A stretch of DNA of 64,000 bases from Carnegiea gigantea. Taxonomy: Eukaryota > Streptophyta > Magnoliopsida > Caryophyllales > Cactaceae. The translations under genes and the position numbers were made by a program. Every line of letters begins with the position of its first letter. Within the stretch, counting starts at the first letter, position 1. Below the pieces are notes generated by a model. That model was not told where the DNA came from. It saw nothing but the letters and a program-made list of their open reading frames with translations, and did not search any database. Below are positions 1-12,075 of this stretch, piece after piece. The stretch covers positions 10,001 to 74,000 of the forward strand of contig JAKOGI010001581.1 of the NCBI GenBank assembly GCA_029747015.1. The letters run 5' to 3'.

Positions 1-789
1 AGAAACAAGCTAAGGGACGAGATATTGATATTTTAAAAACACGAGAAGACAAGAGTATGAGATTAGTGAGATACTATAGTAGCACGACAATTAAAAAAGG
101 ATGCGAAGATTGCATAACTTTTTTGTTTGTTTGTTGAAAGACCACATAATTTGTATATCCAAATTATGTAGTGAAGACTACACAATTTGTACACATACAA
201 TGGTGAAAATAATCAGAGGAGACACCCAAAGTGAAAGCACTAGAGGAAAAAAATAGAATTATTATTATTATTAGTTTTTTTACAGGGTAGGAAATCTAGA
301 CCATTTTTACTCATATTATGATTTTGTGTTTCTAAAATCAATATACACTTCTTTTCTTATAGTTCTCAACTCAATTTCTATTAAAAAAAAAGTTATCAAC
401 TCAATTACTTCATTAAGAAAAAAAAGGGAGATGATCAGTTTGATATAGTTTTAACAAAAAAAGTTTTTTTTTAAAATTTTGATGCAGAGAGAAAGAAAAA
501 AAATATATATGGTTCAAGGTTTAAATTATTGATTATAAGATTTAGAGTTAATCATGATTGAAAAAATAAAGTCCAAACAATGTATAGATTTTTAAATACA
601 GATTGTCCATTTAATTAACCATTTAAGTGAAAATTTTTCCTTTTTTTTATAACTATTACATGTTTTTGTTTGAAAAAAAAAATCAAACTTCTCAAGTATC
701 ATATTATCTTTTTTTTATAAATTACTTTTTAAAATTAAACACTCGTACAGAAGCACGGGCACAAACTAGTGTATATAAATGTGTGTGTG

Positions 790-851
<62 letters not shown>

Positions 852-2115
852 ACAAACAAAACAATCCAAGCATGACATATGACACATGGCAAATTGTCAC
901 AGCTTCGACATTATTTCCAAACCTAGATCCAAACCTATTAAAAAATAATAAAAGATTTCCCATTTCTAATATTATTATTTTTAACAGAACACTGGTTGAT
1001 ATAATATCTAAAATCTAAATACTTGAGAAATAGAATAAACAATTTACTTCCACAAAAAAGGTGCCTCCTTTAATTTGTTCGCGATGATTCGGTGAAGGTG
1101 AAACTTGGAATAGCCCTGAACATCAAAACATGACCTCCTTTGGCACAAAAAGGGAAAAGAATTTCCAAAATAATCCAAATAAAAAATTTCCTTTTTCAAT
1201 CGCTCAAAACCGATACTTTCTAATCGTGTTTACATCCTTTTCCAAAGAAAAATTTAAACCACAAATAATGCAATACAATAAATAATTCATGAATAATTTT
1301 TGGACTGATGTTTTCCACTTAACTTGAAAATTTAATTTTTGGAGTGGAGTTTTCTGCGTGACTTTTTAAAAAAAAAAACTATTGCACTTTTATTTTTACA
1401 AAGGCTCAAATAATTACTTTGTCAAATTACATGAATTATAAATATCATATACTATACTCTTTACATATAGTTATTACAAATAGAAAAGCTCAAACTTTTT
1501 CCATTCATTGCATAATTGCAAAAAAACAAATCACAACCTTCTAATCTTTTGGCACTTGTTACTCTTACATAATTCAAATAATCTTTTCTTTAACCGTATT
1601 CTATTTTCATTATAATATATGAAGGTTTTCTATATCTACAAAAGTGTGTGATAATCTGATGTGATCCTTATTATCAAACAATAAATTGTACCAATATACA
1701 AGGAACTATGCATCAAATTTATTAATAGATGACATGTCTATATATATTCAACTAAATTATTCATAATCTATTTTAATACATAAGAAATCTTAATTTAATA
1801 ATTTCTATACTTTGTACCACCTAATAGCTATATTTTAAGTTTGAAAACTATTAATTTAAAAAAATAAAAAAATTCATACGTAACATTAAACATTAAATAA
1901 TTTATTATTTTATATATATGTTTACTGCAAACAAAAATTCAAAAATCATTCCACACATTGCACGAAAAAAAAAAGCACACAAATTTAAAATGAAAACCAA
2001 AAGAAAAGGATTCTGTTGCTTTGGGTGTACATAACTAGGAAGCTGGTACAGTATACACTGAAAATCCAAGCTCCCTGGCCCTTCCCAGACTTGCACAAAT
2101 TTCATATATGCATCA
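1..2115. other. AT-rich intergenic DNA, no gene seen
   Basis: This stretch is very AT-rich with many A and T runs. The short open frames in it lie on low-complexity sequence (for example Ile-Tyr runs translated from the TA microsatellite) and show no recognisable domain. I see no gene, tRNA or transposon ends here. Confidence 0.7.
781..847. repeat. Compound (TG)n-(TA)n microsatellite
   Basis: A short GT/TG run passes into about 28 uninterrupted TA dinucleotides. It produces spurious open frames of Ile-Tyr on both strands. Confidence 0.95.
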
Positions 2116-2694
2116 TGTTACGGATTGCATATCGGGAGATTTCTAAAACATTTCAGGATCCTACATAATGCTTTGAAGCCTTCTGGAATACCCTAGAATG
2201 TTCTAGAACCTTTTGGAGTACTTTAGAATCTTGGAGACCATTCTAGAACCTTCTAGAGTGTCTACAACTTGTGGAGTATTCTAGAACCTTATAGGCTAAA
2301 CTAGAATATTTTAGAATACTCTCTAGAATGTTCCATACTATTTTACATGTGTCTGGTATCTAAGATATTCATATAGAATACTCTGGATGTGTAATAATAG
2401 TCGTAAGATCGAATAGATCTCCACCTTCCATTAAAGAGGTGGATGTGTATATATACCCGTGAGAAAGCTCATTTGTACATCAAGACGTTGAAAGCATTCC
2501 AAGTACAATATAAAGCATTCTTCTAACCTCTCTCTCGCTCTCTTTAAGTTCTCTTTAGTGTGTTTGTATTTACTTAGCTTCTCAAGTCTAAGTTAAGCAA
2601 CCATTAAGGCTTACTAGCAAACTAGGAAGAGTTTTGAGTAAGTTTGCTAACGCCACACGGGGTTGAGTTTGGATGAAATTATTAACCCGTGACA
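2116..2694 (+). repeat. 5' LTR of the gag-pro element
   Basis: It starts TGTTACGG and ends GTGACA just before the tRNA-Met primer site. A TATA box (TATATATA, 2448-2455) and several TTCTAGAA-type palindromes upstream of it match the 3' LTR. It has lost some of the perfect TTC/GAA units still seen in the 3' copy. Confidence 0.9.
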
Positions 2695-2696
2695 GT

Positions 2697-2708
2697 TGGT
2701 ATCAGAGC
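2697..2708 (+). promoter_or_regulatory. Primer-binding site for initiator tRNA-Met
   Basis: TGGTATCAGAGC lies two bases after the LTR end. This is the usual plant retroelement site complementary to the 3' end of initiator tRNA-Met. Confidence 0.92.
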
Positions 2709-2726
2709 CGACTTGTTTCAGAGATC

Positions 2727-4606
2727 ATGACTTTAAGTGTGACCGACACCAACCCTCGACAAGGTGGCAAGAATGACAAGGACAAGGATAAGACCAAGGA
2801 TGTGATGGTCCTTATGGAGGATAGGCTTGCAGCGTTCACCAACTCCATGTCCGCCCTAACGGGTAGGGTCGAGGACATGGACAAACGCATCAAGGATATC
2901 GAGTCCACGGGGGACATGGATGAGCTTTGTGGTGAGATGCAAGTGGCTATGAGCTCCGTGGTGGTCAATTTCAAGAGGGAGATCCACGCTCTTCGACTAT
3001 TAGAGGCCGCCAAGGATGGCGAACTCCGAGCTCGCAAGGGCGAGGTGGAGGCTTGCAAGGTCGAGGTTGAGGCATCCAAGGCAATGATTGAGGCTTCAGA
3101 GCCACAGATCAATCATCAAGTTATGCATGGCCACGGTTGCCATAGGTGGGACTGTCCAAGTATCCATCGCTCCAAAGGGAATGTACCAAGACCTCCTTCC
3201 TTCCACGGGGCTAGAAGTGCAAAGGAGATCGACAACTTCCTTTGGGGACTCGAAGCCTATTTCGGAGCAATGGGAATCGAGGATTATGCCCAAAAGGTAA
3301 GCAATGTCGCTTTTTCCGTTAGGGATATAACCCTTGTTTGGTGGCGTCATAGGTGTGACGACATCAGGAAAGGATCTAATCTCATTAACACATGGAACGA
3401 GTTCAAGAGGCAATTCAAAAAGCAATTCTATCCAGAGGATGCTGAATACAAGGCTACGGCCGAACTTCGACTCCTTCAACACAAAGATGGTCAAATTCGG
3501 GAGTATGTTTCCTTGATGGCCTTTAGGGATAGACCAAAATGAAGTTGAAAAGGCGTGTGGTGCAAGATCTCTCGTCTGCAATTATCGCTACTGAGTTACT
3601 CATCGAGTTCAAAATGGAGTCCTCAAAGTTACGAAGTAAGAAGACCCACGATGATAGTGACAATGACGGAGATCGAGATAAGTCTCCTATGCGGGACAAG
3701 CCAACAATCTTCAGGGACAAAGGAAAGGATAAGAAGGATGAGGCACCGGGGAAGTACTCATACTTCTTATGTAATGGATTTCACCGAGTCTTCGAGTGTC
3801 CAAAATGGGACAAACTTGCCGATCTTGTCCAAGAAGAGGAGAGGCATGAAGAAGAAACAAATATTGCCTCGATATCGCTCCTAAGTGCTATCCAATCCAA
3901 GGTGGGGGAGCAAGCCGGTGGCAGCATGTGTGTAGAGACTAAAGTTGGAGGTAAGAAACTCCAAGCCATAATGGATATAGGAGTGGACACCGTGTACATG
4001 GCAAAAGAACTTGCCGATGAGATCAACCTACCTTACAGAAAGGAGAAGGACTATATAAAAGAAGTTACTGCGAAAAGTCTTCCAATCTATGGAGTTACTC
4101 GATTTACAGACATCCAAGTTAGATCATGGAGGGGTAAGGTCGACACAATCATCGCTACTCTTGAAGATCAAAAGTTCTATCTACGAATAAACTTCCTTGA
4201 TAAGGCAAAGTCTTTCATAGTCCCCTACGCTAGTATCTTGTTCATCACAAACAATGGGAAATCACATGCAATATCCATGAGAGAGGAAGTTGAGAAGGAA
4301 AGGGTGCTACCTACCATTGGATTCACGGAAAATAGGGAGGTAGGTTACTTGGTCACCCTCATGAGGGATGAGAGACCTAAGGGTTTCATACCCTGGACAT
4401 CATCTGAGAAATTGGCACAAAGGAGGAACCGGGCCAGAACGGCGATGGTACACAAGCATGTGAAGAATCGATGTGTCGAACAGTTAAATGCAACACATCA
4501 ATCCAACCAAGTGGAAGAGAAACCTCCTAGGGATGAGGCGACTCAAGAATCGAGCACACGAAGATCCAAAGGCAACGAGAACATTGCCCGATTGAGTGGA
4601 AGAGAA
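2727..4606 (+). pseudogene. Gag-protease of LTR retrotransposon, frameshifted
   Basis: The frame opens at the ATG at 2727, about 20 bases after the primer site. The first part has a charged, helix-rich N-terminus, then the core of a plant Gypsy gag with VPRPPSFHGARSAKEIDNFL and a WNEFKRQFKKQFYPEDAE stretch, ending REYV at about 3510. There the frame is lost: about 30 residues normally found in the family seem deleted, and reading resumes in another frame at about 3545 (RRVVQDLSSAI). A zinc-knuckle remnant (FLCNGFHRVFEC) lacks its first cysteine. It is followed at about 3960 by an aspartic-protease-like segment in which the catalytic DTG reads DIG (MDIGVDTVY). The frame then degenerates into Lys/Arg/Glu-rich sequence before the 3' LTR. 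RT and integrase are absent. The protein is certainly inactive as it stands. Confidence 0.85.
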
Positions 4607-4686
4607 TGTTACGGATCGAGTGTCTGGAGACTTCTAGAACATTCCAGCATCCTTCAGAATGCTTTGAAGCCTTCTAGAATACGCTA

Positions 4687-4744
4687 GAATATTCTAGAAT
4701 ATTCTAGAACACTCTAGAATCGTCTAGACTGTTCTAGAATCTTC
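4687..4744 (+). promoter_or_regulatory. Heat-shock-element-like TTC/GAA array in the LTR
   Basis: Between 4687 and 4709 five units alternate GAA-TTC-GAA-TTC-GAA at exact 5-base spacing, the consensus pattern bound by heat shock factors (nGAAnnTTCn repeats). A second three-unit cluster (TTC-GAA-TTC) lies at 4732-4744. Both sit about 200-250 bases upstream of the LTR TATA box. That this LTR is heat-responsive is an inference from the motif; the plant ONSEN Copia family is the known precedent. Confidence 0.7.
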
Positions 4745-4937
4745 TAGAGTGTCTAGAATCTTGTGGAGTATTCTAGAACATTCTAGGTTAAATTAGAATA
4801 TTCTAAAATATTCTGTAGAATGTTCCACATTATTCTACACGTGTGGTATCTAGGATATTCATATAGAATATTCTGGATGTGTAATAATAGCCCTAGAATC
4901 AAATAGATCTCCACCGTCCATTAAAGAAATGGATGTG

Positions 4938-4945
4938 TATATATA
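4938..4945 (+). promoter_or_regulatory. LTR TATA box
   Basis: TATATATA followed by ACCCC. The same motif at 2448-2455 occupies the same place in the 5' LTR. Confidence 0.7.
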
Positions 4946-5228
4946 CCCCTAAGATGGCTCATTTGTAATTCAAGCCATTGAAAACATTCCAATGTAATAC
5001 AAAGTATTCTCCCAAACTCCCTCTCTAAGTTCTCTAGAGTGTGTGTATACTTGCTTAACTTTTCAAGTCTTAAGTTAAGCAACCAACAAGATTTATGAGC
5101 AAACTAGAAAGGATTTCGAATAAATTTGCTAGTGCTATACGAACTTGAGTTTGAGTGAAATACTGAAATTAGCAACCTATGACAATCGATAAATGAACTA
5201 AATCAACCACACCACCACACCGCCCCCC

Positions 5229-5260
5229 AAAAAAAAAAATAAATAAATAAATAAATAAAG
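5229..5260. repeat. Poly(A)/(AAAT)n microsatellite
   Basis: An A run is followed by about six AAAT units, preceded by a short C tract. The rest of 5185-5700 shows nothing recognisable. Confidence 0.9.
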
Positions 5261-5784
5261 GCCCCCAGTCGTAAAGAGGCTAGAATCATGGAGAGTGGCG
5301 TGAAAGCCCAAGCAAACCAACGAATCCTGAAACATCATTTCACATAGGGAGCCCACCCAGAAGTTAAAATAAGTCACATCTCAAAATCAAGTAGTCGATT
5401 GTAATAATGCATACACATGAACCAAAAATACAAAATAATCAGATAAATGCACAAATATACAAAGTTAAAGGAAACAAATATGCACAATTTTAAAAGGAGA
5501 AAGGAACCCTTCTTGGATTCAGGATTCTTCAACATTCATATCAAATACCCATCAAAATAAATAAAAATAAAAGAAAGAAAGAAAATTTATCATTATTTTT
5601 ATGTACTCTTAACCAGATCCTAAAAACAAATCTAATCTAATATATTCAAAATAAGAGGACAATTACACAGAAAAGATGCAAAAGTGAGAGAAATTAAATT
5701 AAAATTACTATACAATACAGCGAAATAGAGGAGGTTTTTTTTTTTTTTTTTCCGGAGCTCAACTTCATACAGTCTTCACTGAGG

Positions 5785-6063
5785 CTAGTAACTTGCACCG
5801 ACAGTTTCCGGTTGCCCGACGACGTAATCCAAGAGCCCTTCGGCAGCTTTCTCACCGGGGCCGTCGGTTGCCGGTGGCGAGACGCGGCTGAAGACGATAA
5901 CCACCACAAGAAAAATAGCCGTTGAAGCCAAAAGCGGCCAGAAGTAGGCCAACAGATTTAGAAAGCTCGGAGCAACTCTCACCAAGACGAAGAATGAAAG
6001 AGAGAGAATGATTCCGAATATCAGATGGAATTTGAACTTCAGAACTTGTTCTGGGATCTCCAT
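5785..6063 (-). CDS. Small two-helix membrane protein, unknown function
   Basis: Single-exon frame of 92 residues starting MEIPEQVLKFKFHLIFGII and ending VGQPETVGASY. Two long hydrophobic stretches, about residues 11-30 and 36-56, predict two membrane helices joined by a very short loop; the C-terminal 35 residues are polar with a PP-ATDGPGEKAAEG segment. The open frame extends 30 codons upstream to 6153, but those codons are basic and low-complexity. They are preceded by a CT-rich (on the minus strand) leader typical of plant 5' UTRs, so I chose the ATG at 6063. Base composition is markedly more GC-rich than the surroundings, as expected for a real exon. It resembles small uncharacterised plant transmembrane proteins. 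I cannot name a function. Confidence 0.75.
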   Translation of the reverse strand: MEIPEQVLKFKFHLIFGIILSLSFFVLVRVAPSFLNLLAYFWPLLASTAIFLVVVIVFSRVSPPATDGPGEKAAEGLLDYVVGQPETVGASY

Positions 6064-6239
6064 TTTTCTGGGTTTCTGATTCGATCTCCGATTGAAAGAA
6101 ATTTTGGGAGATTTTTTAGGGTTTTTCACAGATAGAGAGAAAGAAAACCCCAAATGGGAGGGGGAATTTAGGGTTTTAGAGAGAATTCGGGGAGAAAATA
6201 GAGAGCCCCCTGGGTTTTAGAGAGAGAAGTTGGGGAAGA

Positions 6240-8030
6240 AGAGAGGGAAGGGGTGAGTTTTTGCATAGATTCTCTAAAGGAAATGCTAAGCTAATCCTAC
6301 TGCTGGGGTTGATGGAAAATTTTCAGAGCAACTTTAGGGGTGCCTATTTTGAGACTAGTACTCTTTCTTGCTCGGTGATTAGACCCGACAAAAATTGATG
6401 CGATCCCAAAATTCAACCTGAATCTGCCCTAAAATTTTAGATTTTAAATACGATATTTTTTGATCCGAATCTAAAACAAATCGAACCTAAAAATCCATAA
6501 ATTTTTGAATCAAACCCAACCCGAATCCGAACATACCCGTTCGACCCGAATATTATATACTTGCTTTTTATTTTTTTTATTTTTTTCCTCTTAACAATAA
6601 TAATTTTTCATCATAACGAATCGTTTAGAGGGACGTTATACAATTATCACATCTATTTGCAAATTAGATAATGGATCTCGTTTTTTCCCATAAAACAACG
6701 TCATATACAACTTATAAATGGTACAATTTTAGAAAATGGATATGAAACAACTCTAATATAAAGAAAAACAATTTAGAATTAGATAAGTATTGAAAATGTA
6801 CGAGTCATGACATTATATTCTTGGTAAAATGTCTCATCGCATTTTAAATAAGATTATTCTATAATAATCTAAAATTTTGATTTTATAATTAATATATAAT
6901 TATAATATCTTACGCGTATATAATGTTCTTTCGTTTGGATTTCTTCTAATTAGTCTCGAATCTAATGCAATGTTGGGCAATGGACCAACTTATGTTCGTG
7001 TTAAGATCGACGTACTAATAAAGCATGTTTGATTAGGTAATGCTAGGTTAATTAACGAAACATCAAATTATTAAACGGGCCATTAACGAGTCGAACCGCT
7101 TCACTCGTTAACACGCCTTAGATGGGCCGACCCATGAATTACCCGATCAATTATTAATATTTTAATATACGGGTCAACGCATTCAAACGTAACTCATTGT
7201 CCACAGCACATGAATTTCATATATCATGTTGAAAAGTTTGGATATTTTTGATATTCTTTGAAAAAATTACAATTACAATGTTTGTTCATAAATATAGACA
7301 ATTTTAAGTAATAAATATGCCAAATTTTGATTTGATAAAAAAAAAGAAATAATTCACTAAAAAGGCACTTCAAACCCGTTGGGTTGATCCGAAACCTGTA
7401 AAACTGAAATACGCCCGCCCGTATTTTACCCGAACTCGAAATACACCCGATCCGTATTTTACCCGAACCCAAATTCACCCAATCCGTATTTGACCTACCT
7501 GTCTAAATTGACAGGTCTATCAGTGATTGCTGTTTTTGTCTGGGTAGTTTTTTTACATCTTTGCCCATATGTTGTTGTCCCCATCTCTTTGGGGATAGAA
7601 GTGTATAGATTTTTCATACTATCATCATCTAAATAAGTGAGTCAATTTGGGTATATATCATATCATATTTTAGTTCAAGTGATATTTTACGTCAGTTTGG
7701 TTTGGATCGATGAATTTCAGTTCGGATTGACTTTAGGTCAATCAATTTTTGGTCCAATATGCTTATCATGCAAAATAATCAGCTTTGTAAAAATCTCCGA
7801 GTCGGGTATGATTCGATTCGGGTCAATTTAATTTTGGGTCCACTTTCAAATGAGCTTATTTCGGATGCCAGATCAGGTATGGGTCTGGGTTGTTCTGGTC
7901 AAGTTTCGGGTCTCGATAAGTTCTATTAGATTTATCATCATCAAATCTGATTACAAAATCGCACATATAGTGATTGGCTGATTGCCCATGAGAATATTAA
8001 AACCACGTTCCCTTAAGCTTATTTTTTACT
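6240..8030. other. Intergenic DNA with decayed repeats
   Basis: No gene is visible. Segments rich in CCCGA/TCGGG motifs (about 6370-6545, 7380-7500 and 7640-7930) resemble the inverted-repeat elements seen at 10.97, 15.6 and 18.1 kb, but I could not place their ends. Confidence 0.5.
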
Positions 8031-8035
8031 AAGTT

Positions 8036-9330
8036 TAGGTAAATTCATTACATAATAAGTTCATAATAATTCAAAATAAATTCAAAATAAAGTTTAATAA
8101 ATAAATTCAAAATAATTTCAGTAAATAAGTTCAGAATGAGGCTCCAAGTCTTTGACTTATTTTTTGTAGAATAAGTTTAGATAAGCTTAGTTCAGAATAA
8201 GTTCAAAAATAAGTTCAAAATAAGTTCAAAATTCAACAAACAAATTCAGAAAATAATCAACTAACCAATCAAGGTTTAGCATTTAAAGAAATCATTATTA
8301 TTTGTGACTTAAATATTTATTTTATTTATATTATTAAAATGTTTTAAGTGCGACTAATCTTGAGCTAGTAAAGTACGACTAATGTTAATATTAAAATGTT
8401 TAGTTTTCATGAAATGTATTATTTTGTAAGTAATTTTTTAAAAAAATTGTGAATTTTTATTTGGTAATCTTTTGAAATGGAAGGTTTTGTTCCAATTGAC
8501 ATAGATTAAAAATGTGTTCGGTGTGTACAATTATTGTCTTTGCATATGGATGCTAATTAATTGCTCTTTGATTATTATTTGAGCTGGTATTAATTATTTA
8601 TGTCTTTAGCTTCTGAATGGACCACCAAATGTGATAGTTGATGTAGATTTTACTTTTACCCACAGTACAACATAACAATAACTAATACAATAAAATAATA
8701 ACCGTCTATTAATTGTAAACAACAGGTAATAACAACAACAACAACAACAATAACAATGATGATAATGATGATGATGATGGTGATGATGAAGAAAAGCAAC
8801 AACAATAAAGTAATTATCATCTAATTATTCAAAACAATGAATCTTCATACATTATAAGTTCAGATAATAAGTTCATCACAAATTCAGATTAAGTTGAAAA
8901 TACCTTTAATAAATAAGTTCATAATAAATTCAAAATGAGTTCAAAATAAGTTCAGACAAGTTAAGTTCAGAAGATGTTCGGACACAATAATTTAGAAATT
9001 TATTATGAAAAAATAAATTCAGTAGATACGTTTAGAAGTTTGCTCATAGTTAGTTCACAATAAGCTCAGTTCAAAATAGGTTCAGAACAAGTTTTGCAAA
9101 TAAGTTTAGAATTCATAATTGCGTAATATACATAAGATAAACGTTTGCATTTTCATTTATGTGTAGCAACTATTAAAAGACTAGCTCCTCTTTAATTTAT
9201 TTTTTCATAATAAATTTAATTAGTTTAGCAAGAACAATTGAGTTTAGAATTCACAAAAACAAGTTCAAAATTTAGTTCAATTCATTTCAATAAAAATAAC
9301 TTCAATTCATTTTAGTTTAGAAAAATAAAT
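8036..9330. repeat. Degenerate short-period repeats, AAGTTCAAAATAA type
   Basis: Two blocks (about 8036-8260 and 8850-9330) are made of many imperfect copies of an 11-13 base unit, TAAGTTCA(A/G)AA. They are separated by unrelated AT-rich DNA. A trinucleotide microsatellite, (AAC)n passing into (ATG)n, lies at about 8726-8790. Confidence 0.75.
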
Positions 9331-10078
9331 TGAAAAGAATGAGGCCTGAATTATATATTTTATTAAGAAGAAAACAATAAAGGGATTACAAGAGAATAAG
9401 AAGTATAGAAACAATAGGTGAGATGAAAATTTGTAAGGATTGGCAAACAGATTGGATTAGCTGAGAAGTTTGAATCAACTTCTTGGATAAAATTAGAGTG
9501 ATTAGATTAATGTTTTTTTTTTTTTTGAAAATTAAAAAAGCAAAGTTAAGGTATTTTATGGGGTAAACATGGCAATAAGTTATGTCGGGAGACTTTTACC
9601 AAATTAGTTATGGTCGATATTTATATAATTCATCTTAACTAGGGAATGGATATAACCTACAACTTACGAACAATTTGTATGGTTGTCCCAAACCTCACAC
9701 TATAACGTGTATGTAAAATGAAACTTAGAGAAGTTTAAGAACAATGACATTAGATTACTCAGAGAAATTTGTATGATTGTCACAAACCTCCATCTTATCA
9801 CGAAAAATAACAGAACTTTATATACTACATCAATAAAGACATATAAATCTTACAATTTGGTCTTTGCCACTTGTTGTCAATATATCTTTTATAAATTTCC
9901 ATGAATTTTAATTCTCCAAAAAAATTAAGATAGATTTCTCCATATTTTTATAAATTTCTACATGTTTCACTAAATTTTGATAATTTTTTTAAAATTTTGT
10001 ATACAGTTTATATTCATACAAACCTCTACGAGTTTTTCAAAATTTTGATCATTACGAAAAGAAAAGAATATTTCCTTC

Positions 10079-10395
10079 AGGGGCGGATCTAGCGTGGGTG
10101 CAATGGGGTTACCCGGCACCTATCCTAAAAAAATTTAATATGTGGCAAAAATTTTAAAATTAGAAGTTTAATATTAATAAAAGATAAGGTAAATCACTAC
10201 ATATAACTGCCTCTAGCCTAGTGGTTCCAATGCATGTGCTTTGCTTTGGTAGCCCCCAAGTTGTGGGTTTGATTGAGCCCCCTCCTACACTTTTTATTGT
10301 TTTAACTTTTTAAATTTTTTTCATTTTTAGAACTAACCCATGCCTTCTCCTTCGACATTCAGACACCCTCTTCAAAATTCCTGACTTTGTCATTG
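10079..10395. mobile_element. MITE-like element with GGGGCGGATCTAG end
   Basis: The left end GGGGCGGATCTAG and the right end CCTGACTTTGTCATTG are imperfect inverted repeats. The right end looks like a GGCTCCGCCACTG sequence altered at CpG sites. No coding sequence lies inside. Superfamily not determined. Confidence 0.55.
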
Positions 10396-10514
10396 TTCTT
10401 CTTGCAGACTTGTAGTATGGTCACGGTCGATGGTTGATCATTACAACTTTGTTTTACAAAAATACGACGAAGTACGTAATAGAATGCAACAAAACTTTAC
10501 GAAAAGACAAGAAT

Positions 10515-10528
10515 CCCCCCCCCCCCCC
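10515..10528 (+). repeat. C14 homopolymer
   Basis: Uninterrupted run of 14 C in AT-rich DNA, one of several such tracts in this window. Confidence 0.95.
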
Positions 10529-10969
10529 AACACTTTCCAACCTATCCTTGTAGACTTGTAGTATGTTCATGGTTGATGCTTGATGGTAGCATTTCCTTAT
10601 TGGAACTCGGACAAGCACACTTTGATTTGCTGTCAAATGTACTATGATTGGTTTTTTCAATCCAAAGGACTTAAGTCAAGAATATGGCACCAAAATTCAA
10701 CCAAGGAGGTGGAAACAAGGCAAATCAAGGCAGAATATTATCTTCTTAACCCTATGAATGGTCATATTTATAGTTTCAATTGTGAATAGTAACAGGAGAT
10801 GAGAGACCAAAAAAGCTTTTTCCTTGCACATGTATTTTGGCTGCATCACTGCAAATGTCGGTTGTTTGTTCCAGGGCTCTCTTGCCCATGTTTTTGTTGC
10901 CTTTCTGAGGAAAGTGGGATCTAATTAATCTAACCTAACATGACACTGATAATCACAAAACCAATATAC

Positions 10970-11505
10970 AGACCTGGTAAAAATCCGTTCGATTCGATTA
11001 TTCTAATTTATCTACCCTAAAAAAAATCGGGTACGGTTATAAAATATTTGTCTGAATTTAGAATTCGAACAACCGGTCATGTCTGAATTTAAATCTTGGT
11101 AGGGCTCGGGTTGTTCGGATTTTTAAAGCATTTTGGATTTAGACAAATTCAGACAATCGGATTCGGACAATTAGATTTATGTGTAATTTTGGTCCCAATT
11201 TTCTAGAAAATTTTATAAAAACAACTTCAGAAAATCAGGTTCGGACAGTGAAAAATCGGATTCGTGTTCGCTCACACAAAATTTCAGTCGCAATATCTAA
11301 AAACCATATCACAAATTTGGACATTTGGACAACCGGGTCTAGACATCGGACATTCAGGTCCGGATCTGAGTCCGAGTCCGAGTCCGAGTCCAGTCAAAAT
11401 ATCAGGTTTATAATCTGAATAGGGTCTAGGTATGAACTTTTTGTCCGAATATCCAATTTGTCCGAATCGAATCAACCTGAACTTGAATTTTTGCTAACCC
11501 CACAT
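10970..11505. mobile_element. Inverted-repeat element, family A (GGTAAAAATCCG ends)
   Basis: The left end GGTAAAAATCCGTTCGATTCGATT is inverted at the right end (CGAATCGAATCAACC...TTTTTGCTAACC). The interior is rich in TCGGA/TCCGA motifs, including GTCCGAGTCCGAGTCC. Related copies lie at 15588-15856 and 18125-18405. Non-coding. Confidence 0.55.
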
Positions 11506-12075
11506 AAGTATATGCCAGCCTCGTCAACTATGTACAAAATCTTCGTCAATGTCTTAGTGCATTTAGCTTTGTCAATCTACGCATAAATGAGTCAGACATC
11601 TCAATAATCTTCCAACCTTACATTAAATTTTGGTCTAAAATTCTATTTGTGAGAGCTCAACTTGATTTTTATATTTTGATTTTTTTTTTTATAAAAAAAA
11701 CCTTTATTGCATATCGAATTTGTTACTATTACTCTTACTAAAGGCCATGTAAATCATATCTTATAATTTAGACTAAATTTTGTATTAGCTTGGATATCCT
11801 TTGTTCAGCATGGATGCAGCATTGATTATTTTTGGTTTTAAGTGAAAGCCATTAGAGCCAAAGTTTCCAATCAAATTAGTGTTTTGCAAAACAAGTTGTA
11901 TGAAACTCAACGCCAACACGAAAGCTCATCCCAAAGACCCTACAGTTCAATTTCACCAATCTAACGAAGCTCACTTCTGCTTTGGCCTAGAGCTTGACTT
12001 GGATGCATTGCCAGCCAAGCTCAAGTTCAATGAAAAGCTCAGATCAGGCGTCGCTGCATTCTCCTAGGTACTTTA

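Larger units (their letters stand above)
2116..5184 (+). mobile_element. Non-autonomous LTR retrotransposon with Gypsy-type gag and protease only
   Basis: Two direct repeats of 579 and 578 bp (TGTTACGG...GACA) flank an internal region of only 1.9 kb. A primer-binding site matching initiator tRNA-Met follows the 5' LTR, and a weak purine tract (about 4595-4606) precedes the 3' LTR. The internal region codes for a Retrotransposon_gag-type domain, a degenerate zinc knuckle and a degenerate aspartic protease. No reverse transcriptase, RNase H or integrase is present and there is no room for them. Elements of this kind are known in plants as TR-GAG or similar gag-only elements and must borrow pol in trans. 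The flanking five bases (CATCA on the left, ATCGA on the right) do not form a clean target-site duplication. The LTRs have diverged visibly, so the insertion is not recent. Confidence 0.88.
4607..5184 (+). repeat. 3' LTR of the gag-pro element
   Basis: It matches 2116-2694 over its full length, with the same TGTTACGG start and GACA end. It contains the best preserved TTCTAGAA arrays, a TATA box at 4938-4945 and a CT-rich probable leader after it. Confidence 0.9.

Noticed and set aside
627..1018. Overlapping open frames of 65-79 codons on both strands
   Set aside because: They are translations of the (TA)n microsatellite and flanking AT-rich DNA, with no domain.
2702..3720. Minus-strand frames opposite gag, up to 161 codons
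   Set aside because: They are antisense shadows of the GC-richer gag sequence.
2695..4606. Reverse transcriptase or integrase in the first LTR element
   Set aside because: I looked in all frames between the LTRs and found only gag and protease remnants; there is no space for pol.
2111..5189. Target-site duplication for the gag-pro element
   Set aside because: CATCA and ATCGA do not match; no duplication can be claimed.
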